The notes under the pieces: model-generated
The model's database searches: none
What the model was told of the DNA's origin: nothing
What the model saw: the letters and a program-made list of their open reading frames with translations, nothing else
Shown here: one piece after another, positions 48,541-60,588 of the stretch
How the letters are laid out: each line of letters starts with the position of its first letter
Position numbering within the stretch: position 1 is the stretch's first letter
Assembly: GCA_037043015.1 (NCBI GenBank)
Contig: CM073326.1
Span: 19,786,345 to 19,850,344 of the forward strand
DNA from: Bryum argenteum
Lineage: Eukaryota; Streptophyta; Bryopsida; Bryales; Bryaceae
Reading direction: 5' to 3'
DNA: 64,000 bases
Made by a program: the position numbers and the translations under genes

Positions 48541-49039
48541 CTATAAGTATGTCTGCATTTTTATGACTCACGGTTATCATCATTCGGTCATGAATATTAC
48601 TATACCCGAGGAGCGGATTCTTCGTTGTCACCGGCGGAAAAAGGACGCAAGCTTGTTGAGATTTGGCGTAATTCAAGTGAAGCGCGGCAACAACGGCAAT
48701 GGCCATTGCGCAAGAAGAGACTCAAGAACGTCGATCAAATACACGACGTATTTCGGTGGCGAGGATTTTCGTCCGGGTGATCGTGTGTGGTTGAAGTTGA
48801 AGAACATCAACATGTCCCGGCCAATCGAAGCTTGATTGGATTGCTCTTCCTTATCGTGTATTGGAGTGCGCGAGGTACACATGCGGTTCGTTTGAATACA
48901 CCGTCGGTATTCATCCTGTTTTTCATGTGAGTTTAGTGAAGAAGGCGGTGAGGATCCGTTGCCTTTAAGCCCTACCTCGTGATAATGAGTCCGGTGTTGT
49001 TTTGAGCAATCCCGCTTTGAGGCATCCGCTAGCGAGGGA

Positions 49040-49160
49040 CGAGTATCTTTGTTGAAAGAATGTTGCAACATCGACGTCGTGGCGCGGTTGGCAACTACTT
49101 GTAAAGTGGGACGAGGATGGCCGGAGCCTACTTGGGAAACTTGTTTGCCAATTACAAAAT
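49040..49160 (+). pseudogene. Chromodomain-like C-terminal remnant
   Basis: A frame contains LVKWDEDG and, one base off, PEPTWETC. This is the YLVKW...P..TWE signature of the chromodomain that places the element among chromoviruses. Confidence 0.6.
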
Positions 49161-49287
49161 GTCATGGCCTTAGAGCGATTACGAGCGCTTATTGCGGCGT
49201 GTCATCTTGATATTCCTTGGGCACATTCTCTTGTATGACACTTGTTAATTCATCAGCACAGGAGGAGGAGGAGGAGGAGGAGGCATT

Positions 49288-49523
49288 TGTCATGGGCCAA
49301 GGCCTCGTTGATAAGCTCGGATGTTCACTCGCTATTAATTTTATAAATAGAACTTCGCGCAAAGAGAGCTAAAGTATAGCCTCGATGAGAGAGCTAAAGT
49401 ATAGCCTCGGCAGTTGAGCCAAGAGTTTAGTATATAAGGGACTCTTATTCATTGTAAACCTAAGTCTTGGATCAATATATTTCTTTTGTAGTTTTTGCTT
49501 GTTTTGACAGCTAGACTCTTACA
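49288..49523 (+). repeat. 3' LTR, 236 bp
   Basis: Identical to the 5' LTR over its first about 70 bp and, apart from one small indel near the end, over its last about 110 bp. The internal repeat has two units instead of three. Confidence 0.92.
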
Positions 49524-50804
49524 CTATTCAAGCTTGAGAATTTGAGATAAGTTTACAAGTTTGTTCTTTAGATACTATGCTCATTCTTGATGCATGATTT
49601 GTATCATATCCACTTTGTGCTATAATATGGAGCGAGTTCTAAGTAGTCTTCAAATTTGAAGAATTTCTATCAAACTTTATAAAAGCCCTCCCCACACCTT
49701 TACAATGCCCCACTAGAAAGTAAAGTGGTGCTTGACAGATTGAGTGGTATCTCTCATACACTAATTACTAAGCTCAAATACTTTTATTATTCTTCTTGAT
49801 TTTAAGGGATGACTTATCAATCTACTATGAATGCTTTGCAAATTTCTTTTTAAAAAATTGCTCTATACGACAACACAAGAGGAAGAGATACAAATCGTGC
49901 ATCACAAATGATGCTACAATATCTAAAAAATGACCTTGTAAGCTCATTTCAAATTTGCAAAGTAGAATGAACATTCAAGTTGAAGCAAATTATGGTAACA
50001 CTTGTTTATGACTAGAGTATAAAGTATTTTTTCTAATTTATATTTCTTTCATTGATGAATGTTTACAATTGTGTTGAAGATGTAGTGGTTGCATTGTGGT
50101 TGCAACGCACTTTACAGTTTTGAAATCAGATCATTTTTGAGTGTACAGGCATTGTTCAAAGTTGATAGAAAAATTGTTCCTCAGTGTTGAATCCCTTAAT
50201 CATTTGGAGGGTACTATACAATGGGGTACATAAATATCTTGAACTGCATTCAAAGGCAATTTCTGAAAAAAAGTTCGAAATGTGCTTTTGTACTTAAAAA
50301 TGACATGAATTGCAACCTGTAAAAGGCCTTTGAATTACATTGAAGTATTTTATACTATCATTGAAAAAAATTGCTTCTTTTTGGAAAATTACTCAAAACA
50401 CTTCAGTGTAATTCAAATACCTTCTATGGATTGCAATTCCAATCACTTTTGAGTAGAGAGTTACACTTTAAACTTTTTTTTCAAATACTACCTTCAGAAG
50501 GAGTTCGGGTTATTTCTATACTCCATTGTAGAGCATGTAGCAACCCCAAAGGCCATCCCCAATAGACTAGCAGTGGAATTAGCTACTCTTAGTTAGGCAA
50601 AAAGGACATTCCTAATCGTCTCGCTATCCGTCCCGGCACCTTTAGCGGCCCACGAGAGAGAAAAGCTTGAGACCGGCATAGGGTATTTGCCGGCCACAAC
50701 TCCTCGCTACCTTTTTAACTCTCACACAAATGCCTTGTTTGTATCAACTTAAGTTGGCATTTGGGAGATTACATGCCTCCTATTGGAAAACTTCAAAACT
50801 TTTG

Positions 50805-50871
50805 GACTTTTGAATCTTTGGACCTTTGACTTAAAATTACCTAAAGTCAAAGGTCCAAAGATTCAAAAGTC
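50805..50871. repeat. Perfect 28-bp inverted repeat with 11-nt loop
   Basis: Arms 50805-50832 and 50844-50871 are exact reverse complements; the loop is 50833-50843. Could form a cruciform or an RNA hairpin. No gene is attached. Confidence 0.93.
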
Positions 50872-51611
50872 GACCATAGACTTTAGGTACTTTAGGACAA
50901 AAAGCCGACGAGTTTGGGTGAAAGTTAGGTGGGTGGCTCAATTAGTAGAGCTAAGAGAGAAGCTACCTTTGACACGTCAAGGGCCTCTTTTTGGGAAGTT
51001 AGACAAGTCTTTTCAAAAGAGTTTGACCTTTTTCCTTTTAAATATAGATAATCCCACCCTTTTACTAAGTTTGTTGAAAATTGCTCTAAAATTGCAAGGC
51101 CTCATTTCTATGTTTGGTTCATTAAATTTCCCTCGATGCATTTTGAGAATTATAATCCTTTTGATCTACTTTGAGTACTCACTTGAATATTTACATTTAC
51201 ACTATATCTAAGATTGAGATCTCCTACCGCTTGTGTGATCATAAAAATCTACGTTTAATAATAAGTTTTTTTCTCATTGTAGATAAGGAAAGATTGTGAG
51301 ACCATAAGAATTTCTAAAATCAGAAGGCTTGAAGTTGGAAAACAAGTTTCTTTCTTATTGTGGATAGGAAAAGCATCAATCTAGAAGTTGACATGACTTA
51401 TGGCTCTTCAAATTATTATTTAAGGGTGAGTTAAAATCATGACTCTCAGTATTAACCTCATAGAACATATTAACAATCAATATTCTAGTCAACTAGTTGG
51501 TTTTACTTCTCTTTTGACAAATTCTACATATGAGTGAATCGGGCTTTTGCATATTGTATTCAACATGAGCACAAGGCTATTCTATGGGATGAACACTTCA
51601 TTTCATCTTCT

Positions 51612-51613
<2 letters not shown>

Positions 51614-51647
<34 letters not shown>
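51614..51647. repeat. Poly(T) homopolymer, 34 bp
   Basis: Uninterrupted T run in AT-rich DNA. Confidence 0.93.
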
Positions 51648-51648
<1 letters not shown>

Positions 51649-51949
51649 TTTTGGAAACATCATTCGAGATCCAATACCAAAGTTATATTTATCATAATTT
51701 TCCAACTAGAAAGTTGATGGGAATCATCTTAGAAATATGATCATGTGAAAAAACTCACAAAAAACTACTTCTGATCCCTATAGTGTCTCTCCGTCTACCC
51801 TTAGCAATCCATACATAGATGGTCATGTTCATGATCATCATCATTTGGTAATATTTATACTACATGAAGAGTTCTAAAGATATTGAAGGGTTTTGGTAAG
51901 TGGTATTTGATTAACATTTTATTAGATCTCAATGCTATCACAAGGAGTT

Positions 51950-52260
51950 AAAGGGAAAAGAAATAAGGAACATGAAAATGGGAGGAAAGGAGTGAACGGG
52001 AGATTGAGGGAACATGGGAGAGGAATTAGGAACTTGGAACGGAGGATAGGAACTGGGAACCAAGAACAAAGGAGGGGAACTAGGAACGAAGGATGGCAAT
52101 TGGGAACAAAATATGGAAACAAGTAAGGGGAGTTCGAGACATGGAACGGGGAACAAAGGATGAGAACCAAGAACAAAAGATGGGAATGGGGAAGAGGAGT
52201 TTGTAGATGGAGAACCATGCAAGAAGAAGGAAAACCAAGAACAAGGGACCGGAGGACATG
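51950..52260 (+). repeat. Degenerate purine-rich minisatellite
   Basis: Recurring units of the kind GGGAACNAAGGA with variable spacing over about 300 bp. Open on both strands only because of its composition. Confidence 0.7.
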
Positions 52261-54150
52261 CTATAAATCATAAAAATCACGGGGGTACCTTAAACGAGGG
52301 ACCCAGGATATGGGATAATTTTTGAAAAGCACCAAATAAAGAACTCACCCATTGGAATGAGGGGGACCTTACTTACAAATTATTATATTCTTTTATTTTT
52401 TATAATACTTATTTTTATTTTTTTTGCATGTCCGTGGAAGGCACGAGTATATACTAGTTCCACATAATTGGCTTGCAATGGTAAACCATGCGTTATGTTT
52501 GAGAACCCGAAACCAAAAGATGCCTTCACTAAAATGCAATGAATTACTTCATTACTTCATTACTTCATTATATAGGTGTGCAAATTATATCACTCAAACT
52601 AGACTTCATTTGAGACCGAACCAAAGTAATTTTATCAAATGAATATCACATTTTAAACGAAGAAGTTATGGCTCTTCAAAGTTTTAACCCTGTACCCAAA
52701 ATGTAGAAAAATAATATTGGGAACACTTCGGAGTTAAGCGAATTTTAGTTTTCAAGTCCAAAAAAGGGGATTAATTATTTTAGGTTTCTTTTTTTAAATA
52801 TGTATATAATAATATCACTACTCAAACTTTAAGAATTTCCAAGTGTAAAACTTCTACAAGTTTACAAGGGTAGCCTTCAGGATTATAACATCAAACGTCA
52901 AAATTTTCGTACCTTTCCAATTGTCTTTTTTCAAAATGGTCCAAATTTGAGATTTTCTCAATTTCTCAATTTCTAAATATATGATTCACAAACTCTTAGA
53001 GGTAACATTCTCATCAGTCACTTTTTCTTTAAACTAAAATTAGTTAACGTTATTCGAGGTTAACCATATCATTGTTTTGGTACCTTCTCATGGAAAAGGT
53101 TTGCATGAAGGCCAAAGAATTGAAACGTGTCTCCAACATTTGCATAGGTGTTCTCAACTTGGTCATGTACATGAGTAAAATGTTTGGGGTAACAATCATG
53201 AAGTCCTTGTTTGCACAAAGTAAACTAAGTCTTTTGAAGAATGCCCAAATTATTTTTGCATCAACTTTGAATGTCATAATACAAGAAATGTTGGAGATCC
53301 AACTGTTGATGTATGACAATGTAATCAAGACTTTAGTTAGGTTCAAGATCTTAATGCCAAAGTTCCAAAAAACAATACAAAGTGAGCCTTACAAGAATTT
53401 TCACAAGGTGGTCACATATCATGGTTTTTGATGTTAGAGGTCCTAAAGTGTCTTGGGCACCTAGGGATGACTAGCTTGTGCCAATCAATGATAACCTTGT
53501 GTTGAAACTTTCTCAAATCAAGAATCATATGAAACTTTGAATTTCAATGGGCTCATTTACAGGGCTTGAAGTTAGGAGGGCACCCATGTAAGGATGGTCT
53601 CCTGAACGGTATATGACTTGTTTACATTATGAACATCCGAAGTAGGCAAGGAAGGGAATGAACACTAACAATGGAAATATTGAGACGGAATGGTATTTAC
53701 AACTTCCAAGAGGAACATTGAGATGGAGACTGTGGCAGTCGTCCGGTCGACGGAAGCAACCTCATGACGCTTCTCATTCCTTGTCGTCGACGTCAGGCTA
53801 GGTCGGACGACCACGAAGCGTAGAACGACCACACGACGACGAAGCGTAGGACGGCCATACGACGACGAAGGGTAAGATGGACGAACAACGACATCAGTCA
53901 TCATTGACACGCATCACGACTCCCATTTGCTACGTCTTCCTCCTGTTCATTCGGTTTCGCCTGTTGTTCGATTTTCCCACGTCAACTGCTGGAGTTTGTT
54001 TCAATTCCTCATTGCAGCATTGTTTGACGCGTGCCGACTCTCATTTGTAATTTGGTTTCACATAGTGCAGAGTTAGATTCGGAGTCTGGAGAGGAGAGCA
54101 ACCAGGTTGTTGTTGAGGTGATGTGGGTGTGACACGCCGGAGTTCTGGCC

Positions 54151-56271
54151 ATGGAGCTTCCAGTGATAGATTTGGAGCCATTTCTGAAGTGGAGAGCTTC
54201 GCAGCGTTCTGAGGGCGACCTGCCGGTGAGCCTCCCGGGGGGTTACAGCAACGGGATTGTCGATGGAGTAGGGTCCGAATTGGGAGGTGACGAGCTACGT
54301 TTGAATTGTGCTAAAGTGGCCGCATGTTTGCGGGAAACAGGAGCGCTCGTCATTCGGGATCCTCGCTGCTCCACCGAAGACAACGATCGGTTTTTGGATA
54401 TGATGGAGCGCTACTTCGGACAGACTGCTGACTTGAAGCGCAAACAGGAACGCCCCGAGTTGCATTATCAGGTATGAGTCGATGCATTGTCAACACCGAG
54501 ATGAGAGGGGATAGCCGATCGTCCCAGCGTGACCGACCCTTTTCTAATAAGTGACATTTTTAATGCCAGGTGGGTGTGACCCCCGAAGGAATCGAAGTGC
54601 CTCGGTGCTCCGTGGACACGAAGATGCAAGAACTCATGCGCAGCTTGCCGCCCGATTCGCGCCCGCACATTCCAGTCGGTGCTGATCGCAAATGGCGCTA
54701 CATGTGGCGCATCGGACCCCGTCCCTCCCATACTCGCTTTCAGGTCGCCCTTCGTTTGTCATCCGGTTTTATCTGCCTAGGTCATCGTCTTGTTACATGC
54801 TGTGGCTGATGCTGTTCTTGTTTTCGACGGCCAGGAATTAAATGCGGAACCTGTCATTCCCGAGAGCTTTCCGGAGTGGGTAGACGTTATGAATGGCTGG
54901 GGTCACAAGATGATTGCTGCGGTTGAGGTATGCTCCTTCAGAGTAATCGAAAGGCAATGTAAAGAAATTACTCAAAATATGAAAAAAAGAGGAGCTATGA
55001 TGAGTAACTATCATGACGGTTGTGCGAGATTCTATCATTAGCCAATATCTGGTTATGCTCTTTTGGGTTTCGCTCTAATAGAAATATGGTGTTATTTTGT
55101 ACTCCGTCCCTTGTTTTGGGAGTGACTGGTGTTAGTGGATAGTCCGTCTTTTATTATTCGTGATAATATCTCAAAATTGTAATTTCAGGTCGTCTCGGAG
55201 ATGGCTGCTCTTGGTTTTGGGCTCCCCCAAACGGCATTTACTTCTCTAATGAATCAGGTACCTTGTCAGGATGTGAATAGATTACCAATGTGTTCGGCAC
55301 TTACTTCCTTTATCGTATGTATAATATGAAACATGTTTCTTACAGGGACCCCATTTATTGGCTCCAACGGGAAGCGACCTGTCTACATACAATAAATTGG
55401 ACTCTGTGTTTGCGGGCTACCACTATGACCTCAATTTTCTCACGATCCACGGGCGTAGCCGCTTTCCTGGACTTTTTATCTGGCTCAAAGATGGACGTAA
55501 AGTCCCAGTCAAAGTTCCTGAAGGGTGCCTTTTACTTCAAGTTGGGAAGCAGGTTAGGTTCTTACCATTTCTTTTCGGTGGGTAGCATCATTTTATGTGT
55601 CTGCAGTGAACTGGTCAGTGTCTTGGAACAACACAGTGCATAAGAAACTCAATCGTTTATCACTGTCCTCAGATGTTGAGAGCTTGAGTTGGATATTTCT
55701 CTGCTTCTGTTCTATTTCTGATCCGTGTACACGTGAAACAGTTGGAGTGGTTGACAGGCGGGGAATGCGCAGCGGGAATGCATGAGGTCGTCGTTAGTGA
55801 GAGCACTTTGAAGGCCGTTGAAGCATCGCAGAAGGCTGGCAGGAGTTTGTGGAGGGTGTCGTCAACGGTAAGCTTCAGTCCTTTGAATGCTTTTGTTGTG
55901 TTACATATCCCAGCCACCTCCGTGATCGGGTTCTCAGATAGTGTAACGCTAGAGCTCCCTTGGAGCGTCCTTGTTCAAAAACCGCTGTCCTGCAGGATTT
56001 GTACATTCTAATATGTTGGTAGTCTTGGCTTTTTGATTATGAGGCAACTATTGTATTTCTATAAGGGACAATTGATTCGTCGTCGGAGCTGAGGTTTGGT
56101 GCGGCTGATTGGGTGCAGATGTTTGCTCATATTGCTTCGGACAAAATACTAAAACCACTCGGTCATTTTGCAACCGCGGACGCATCTGGTAACTATCCTC
56201 CCATCTGTGCGGGGGAGTACGTGGAGGCTGAGCTTGCGACAATCAATCTGAAAAACAGCAGACCTTGCTAG
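54151..56271 (+). CDS. 2-oxoglutarate/Fe(II)-dependent oxygenase, isopenicillin-N-synthase-like fold
   Basis: Non-haem iron oxygenase that would couple oxidation of an unknown substrate to 2-oxoglutarate decarboxylation. Seven exons, all phase-consistent: 54151-54471, 54570-54743, 54835-54927, 55189-55257, 55346-55552, 55742-55867, 56119-56271 (stop TAG), 380 residues. N-terminal DIOX_N-like start MELPVIDLEPFLKW and TGALVIRDPRC. Iron ligands: H-x-D in GYHYDLNFLTIHGRSRFPG (exon 5) and the distal His in AAGMHEVVV (exon 6). The 2OG-binding Arg is likely in SLWRVSST. C-terminal part FAHIASDKILKPLGHFATA. Complete and apparently functional; it does not match a named plant hormone or flavonoid enzyme that I recognise. 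Confidence 0.88.
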
Positions 56272-58091
56272 ACATTTAACTGGCATGCATGATTAGGTCA
56301 AAATTGGATCAACAGATGTGAAGCAGAGGCGGAATGCTGGAGCTCTTACACTGCCGATATTCATCGTGTTTCTCTGCTTCATCCTCTGTTTCAGGTCAGG
56401 TCAAGACCTCTGAGAACTCCACCTAGCAGATGGCTAGAGCAGCCATGTCTTGTAGGCTAGCTGCTGCTCAGGCCCATTGTGTATAAAGGCTGAGGAACGC
56501 ATTGTGTTCGAATAAGTCATTGGCTGTAGTATTACCAGGGCCAATCGTGTTAGAGTAGTTGTAGTTATTTGGAAATGGTGTTAGCGTACATCTCGAATAA
56601 AGTGAAGGCTCCTTCTCACCAGTGTACTGCAGCAGTATCGTGTCAATTTGAGTGGATGCGCACGTCTATAAATCCATCATTTCATACACTTCGCCTCTTG
56701 CACCTATGAATCCATCATTCCATACACTTCGCCTCTTGCATCTATGCATCCATCAGTCCACACACTTCGCCTCTTGCAATATTTCATACAAGAATCTCAT
56801 GTGCCCATTTTTTAAGGGATCATGTCATTTTTCTGCCATTTCTTTTGCCAGCGGGAGTCTGGAGTTTCAGCATACTGTGCCCCTGATGAAAATTTCCGGT
56901 TCTGTTATCCTGTTTGCGTCCGTTCGTGGAGCACAAGTCATGGAGGTCCGAAACCGCCGAGGCCATTGGCTTATGCGGTCTTCACCTCTGACTTCGACGC
57001 ATGCTCCATGAGTTGAAGCATTGAATGAAACCAGGCTCGCGACGCAAGATATCGTGTGCCAGGATGACAATGATATGGAAACGCACAGATGCACACCACC
57101 GGTACGACCACTGAATCGAATAGGCGATATATAATAGAACGCAGCGTGATCTGGTGCATCCCGAATTGCGAATCAGCCGACTGTAGGGAATCAGCATCTC
57201 AGGATTCCAAGGCGCCAAATCCAGAAGCCAGGAAAAGGCAGGAAATATACCGGTAAGTTATTGTGGAGACCGACAACGACGATAGGGTGGGCCATAGGTT
57301 GAGCAAGAACCGCAGCCAGGGCTGCAGGTCGACACTGAATATTGTGGAATGTGGAGTCTGCACGTAGGGACTAAGTTAACGTAGCGAGGCAAGAACGTCA
57401 ATTGGTGGATGAGATTCGTTTGAGGCGTCCAGAGTCCAGACTATCAAACAGATTCGCTCAAGTTCGCATACTTGGACGTCCATTGAAGATGAGTCCGTCA
57501 GTGCCTGCGCACGCATCCAATCCACTTCAACGTCCGTAACGCCCGCTGCTTCCCTTTGCTGCTTCTCAACCACCGTGCGTTGCCTGTGGAGCCCATTCAA
57601 CTGCACAGCGTATACTTCCCCCCAATCGCTCTTGAGGCGTTTGTTTCTCCTCTCGTCTCCTCCTCGTCCATTGGTGCTGTTGCTCTTCGTCTCGGTCTCC
57701 CCTCTTGGAAAACACTTGGCCCACGAGCCCTGAGCGGTGAGGTGTTTCGGGAGCGGAGCAGGAGGTTGGATTTTTCATCGCGTTGAGTCATGGCTGCTCT
57801 GGCGGTGCTGCCGTCTGCGGTACGCCTGCTGTCCTGCCCTGCGCTTCTTTCTTCTTGGATTTGGTTTGAGAGTACTGTTGTGAACCTGCTTTCGGGTGCT
57901 GGCGCTGGTGCGTCTTTGGATGTCGTCCTGCTCGTTCTATTTCTATTTCGATTCTGTATCGCTTTCGGCCGCTTCTTTAGGGTTGAGGTCGTTCCAGGTT
58001 TGGATTGAGTTGCTGGAGTTCAGGATACAAGCGGGGCGGTTTGTGAATTTGCGGTGGATTTTCCGCTGCCAATCAACTGGCAGAATGGCCA
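56272..58091. other. Spacer between oxygenase and methyltransferase genes
   Basis: Contains the 3' flank of the oxygenase, a three-copy short repeat with CACTTCGCCTCTTGCA (56683-56780), and from about 57540 a pyrimidine-rich leader of the methyltransferase gene. An open frame from ATG 57790 could be a 5' exon, but no donor joins it in frame to 58109. Confidence 0.5.
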
Positions 58092-60588
58092 TTGTGTGAC
58101 ATTCGAAGGTCCTCACCTTCAAGGAATTGGCTTTGTTTTACGTTGCAGAGCTTGTGCATAAGATGTCAAGCCTCGTCAACGTCTACGCGCGAACCCTCCA
58201 ATGTGACTCAGACAATAACGACGAAGACGTCCGCTGTGCCGGAGGGCACGCCCGCCATGAACGCCATGACGGGTGCCGTGAATGCACTATTCTCCTTCAA
58301 GCCATTCTTCAAGTTCGCCTCGGGACAGGCACGCAAGATGATCATTGAGCGCGGCACAGAAATTGGTTATCCTTGGGGTCCGGAGCTAGCCAGGCTTCGA
58401 GAACACGATTGGGACAGCGAGTTGAAGGCCGTGCAAAACCTCGATATCGAATATCCCGAAGTACGTCTTCCATCCGTCTCCAGCTTCTCTATTTGCTTCG
58501 AATTGTGGGACTTGGCGTCTGATTTTTTGCGCCGCGCTGACCATTACTATTGCTCTGTCCAGTACTATCTGAAACCCTTCCACGCATATGATACCGGGAA
58601 CCTGTCATGGGATGCTGCATTAGAGGTGGAGTTGGCAGCCAAATCTGTGCATGCTAACGTCTTCGATCCCGAGGCAAGTGAATCCGAGTTTTTGAACGAC
58701 GTTAGTCGAATATGCTTTAGTTGGATTCTTTGAGATAAATTCGTAACATGCTTGTGGTCATTCAATTGCAGAAAAAAGTGATGGATCCAAATGGTGATGC
58801 AAAACTAAGAGATTCTTATCACGCGAAGTTATGCCAAATGTTGAATTTCACTCCTCGTGCAATCATCGATTTAGGATGTGCATCCGGGCTCAGCACTTTT
58901 GGTTTGCACCAGGTTAGTTGCGATGTCGGATACTGTAGATTTAGATGAAGCGGAAGATTTCAGTTGTGCACAAGTGGGACTTCCGATCTTTGAGCGTGCC
59001 GAAGCAATTGACTGTCACAGCATCCACATGACTAACCATTTGACTGACGGGTCGTGAACCTATCCATTCATTCCTAAACAGGTTTTTCCTGAAGCCCACG
59101 TCATCGGAGTCGATCTCTCACCATATTTTATTTCCGTGGCGAACTTCCGGGCGAGGGAGGCGGCTGCCCCTGTGGTAAGTTCCAAAAGTACATACTTGGG
59201 AACCATTTGTGCATAACGATCCCAGTGGCTCGAACTGTAGAAAACGCGGTGATGCGATGCACGATTAATAAGAAGTCTAGGACTAAATATATATACGGCA
59301 TACGAGTTCCATGGGATTTGCATGTGAAATACAACAGAGAATTTTCAACCAGATGGCAGCTTTCGCTTGATTGGCTTGGATCATCACCGTAACGTGGGAC
59401 GGAAATGGTGAAGAGATCAGATTTAATCTGGTCTTATCTGTGATTACCGTAGAGCACAAACTCTCGCAGGAACTGATATTGGGACAGCAGCTGTGGGTAG
59501 ATTATGAGAATGGACAGTTGCAAGTGATGCAGGGACAAAAGCTGCCCGTGCATTTTTTGCACGCAGCTGGAGAATATACCGGCTTACCATCGGGAGCATT
59601 TGATTTGGTGTCCATGTGTCTCGTGTGCCATGAACTGCCGCGCTCAGCCACTCAAGAGGTGTGCATCTACCCTATCAGTCTCGAGTGTTGCGCTCAAAAA
59701 TGCGTTCCTCGTGTTTTTTTTATTCTATAATGTGAGTCTAGCTGGATAACATAGTTTGCTCATTTTCAGAGTTTGTACATACTTTCTAACGCGTCTCCTT
59801 ACTATGTAATGTGGGTGTTGTCCCTTAAGATTTTGGAGGAAGCGCATAGGCTGTTGAGACCAGGAGGGGCTCTTTCCATCATGGAAATCAACCCCTACTC
59901 TCACCTTGTTCAAAACATGGTGAACAACGTTTTTGCCTTCACTGCTGTAAGTCAGATGCATGAGCAACCCACCCTTTCTGTTTCGTGATCCACATCATTG
60001 TACCTAAAAGTGTAGTAGAAAAGATATCAAGGAAGTCTCGAGGGAGGTCCCGGCCGTACCAATAGAAAGTTGAAACTATGGTCTGAATAGTTTCATAGCT
60101 GGAAACGCTAGTAGGACGGACTGTCGGACTCCAAGGTGGCCTTGAAATTTCCAGTCTAGTTACTCGAGATTCAATATGAAATACTCAAATGGGTGAACGT
60201 GAATCGGCAATAATCTTGTCAGGAACGGGAATAAAATGTATTAGTTGGAACAGAGCTCACATCATTTGTGAACAATACAAGGCATTTGATAGTTGCGATG
60301 GGGCTTCTGACCCTTGATTTAGAATTCTGGGCTTTGGCTTAGGTACCGAGTAGTTGACACGAAATGGAGCACCAACTGGTGCTGAAGATGAGGATGAGAA
60401 TCTCGGTCAGTTTCGGGCCTAACATGGATTTGCTTGTGGGACTGTGACAGTTTAAAGCAACAGAGCCGTATTTTGATGATTACAGAACCTTTCATTTAGA
60501 AAGGGCCATAGAGAAGCGGGGCTTTATGTTTCCATCACAACTGGAGAGCTCTCCTCGTCACAGAACTATAGTGGCAGTTAAGAAATGA
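58092..60588 (+). CDS. Class I SAM-dependent methyltransferase, probably plastid-targeted
   Basis: Transfers methyl from S-adenosylmethionine to an unknown acceptor. Seven exons with matching phases: 58092-58460, 58563-58673, 58772-58912, 59082-59174, 59533-59658, 59830-59946, 60451-60588 (stop TGA), 364 residues. A Ser/Thr/Arg-rich N terminus looks like a transit peptide; then GYPWGPELARLREHDW, YYLKPFHAYDTGNLSWDAAL, SAM motif I IDLGCASGLSTFGLHQVFPE, acidic GVDLSPYFISVANF, AFDLVSMCLVCHELPRSA, EEAHRLLRPGGALSIMEINP and a C-terminal SPRHRTIVAVKK. The PFHAYD...NLSW block is typical of an uncharacterised plant/cyanobacterial methyltransferase family. The intron after FDPE uses a GC donor. The first exon and start codon are uncertain. 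Confidence 0.88.

Larger units (their letters stand above)
43985..49523 (+). mobile_element. Ty3/gypsy LTR retrotransposon (chromovirus), 5.5 kb, coding region degenerate
   Basis: Bounded by direct repeats at 43985-44245 and 49288-49523, both TG...CA, with a perfect 5-bp target duplication CTATT (43980-43984 and 49524-49528). Order inside is gag-like, reverse transcriptase, RNase H, integrase, chromodomain-like, the Ty3/gypsy order. A GGA-rich purine tract (49260-49283) precedes the 3' LTR. The site after the 5' LTR does not match a primer-binding site I recognise. All reading frames are broken. Inserted into the TIR element at 43732-50216. Confidence 0.92.
43732..50216. mobile_element. Nonautonomous TIR element copy B, split by a Ty3/gypsy insertion
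   Basis: Left end after TA (43730-43731) begins CAGTACCTTCAAGATGATTT. The right end before TA (50217-50218) ends with the inverted match GGAGGGTACTA. Net length without the insert is about 940 bp. Internal sequence aligns with element E4 at 17540-18440 on both sides of the insertion. The same TIR family as the Tc1-like elements, without transposase. Confidence 0.8.
50217..54150. other. AT-rich intergenic region upstream of the oxygenase gene
   Basis: Contains a perfect 28-bp hairpin (50805-50871), T34 (51614-51647) and a degenerate GGGAAC/AAGGA minisatellite (about 51950-52260). A short CGACGACGAAG tandem lies at 53810-53880. The open frames at 50783-51211 and 53072-53431 are AT-rich and unassigned; I call no gene. 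Confidence 0.5.

Noticed and set aside
51922..52222. Open frames of about 100 residues on both strands
   Set aside because: Generated by the GGGAAC/AAGGA minisatellite; repetitive composition only.
53072..53431. 119-residue open frame
   Set aside because: AT-rich with a comparable open frame on the opposite strand; no motif recognised.
57790..58008. Possible first exon of the methyltransferase starting MAALAVLPSA
   Set aside because: No donor in it gives the phase needed at 58109; kept only as possible leader.
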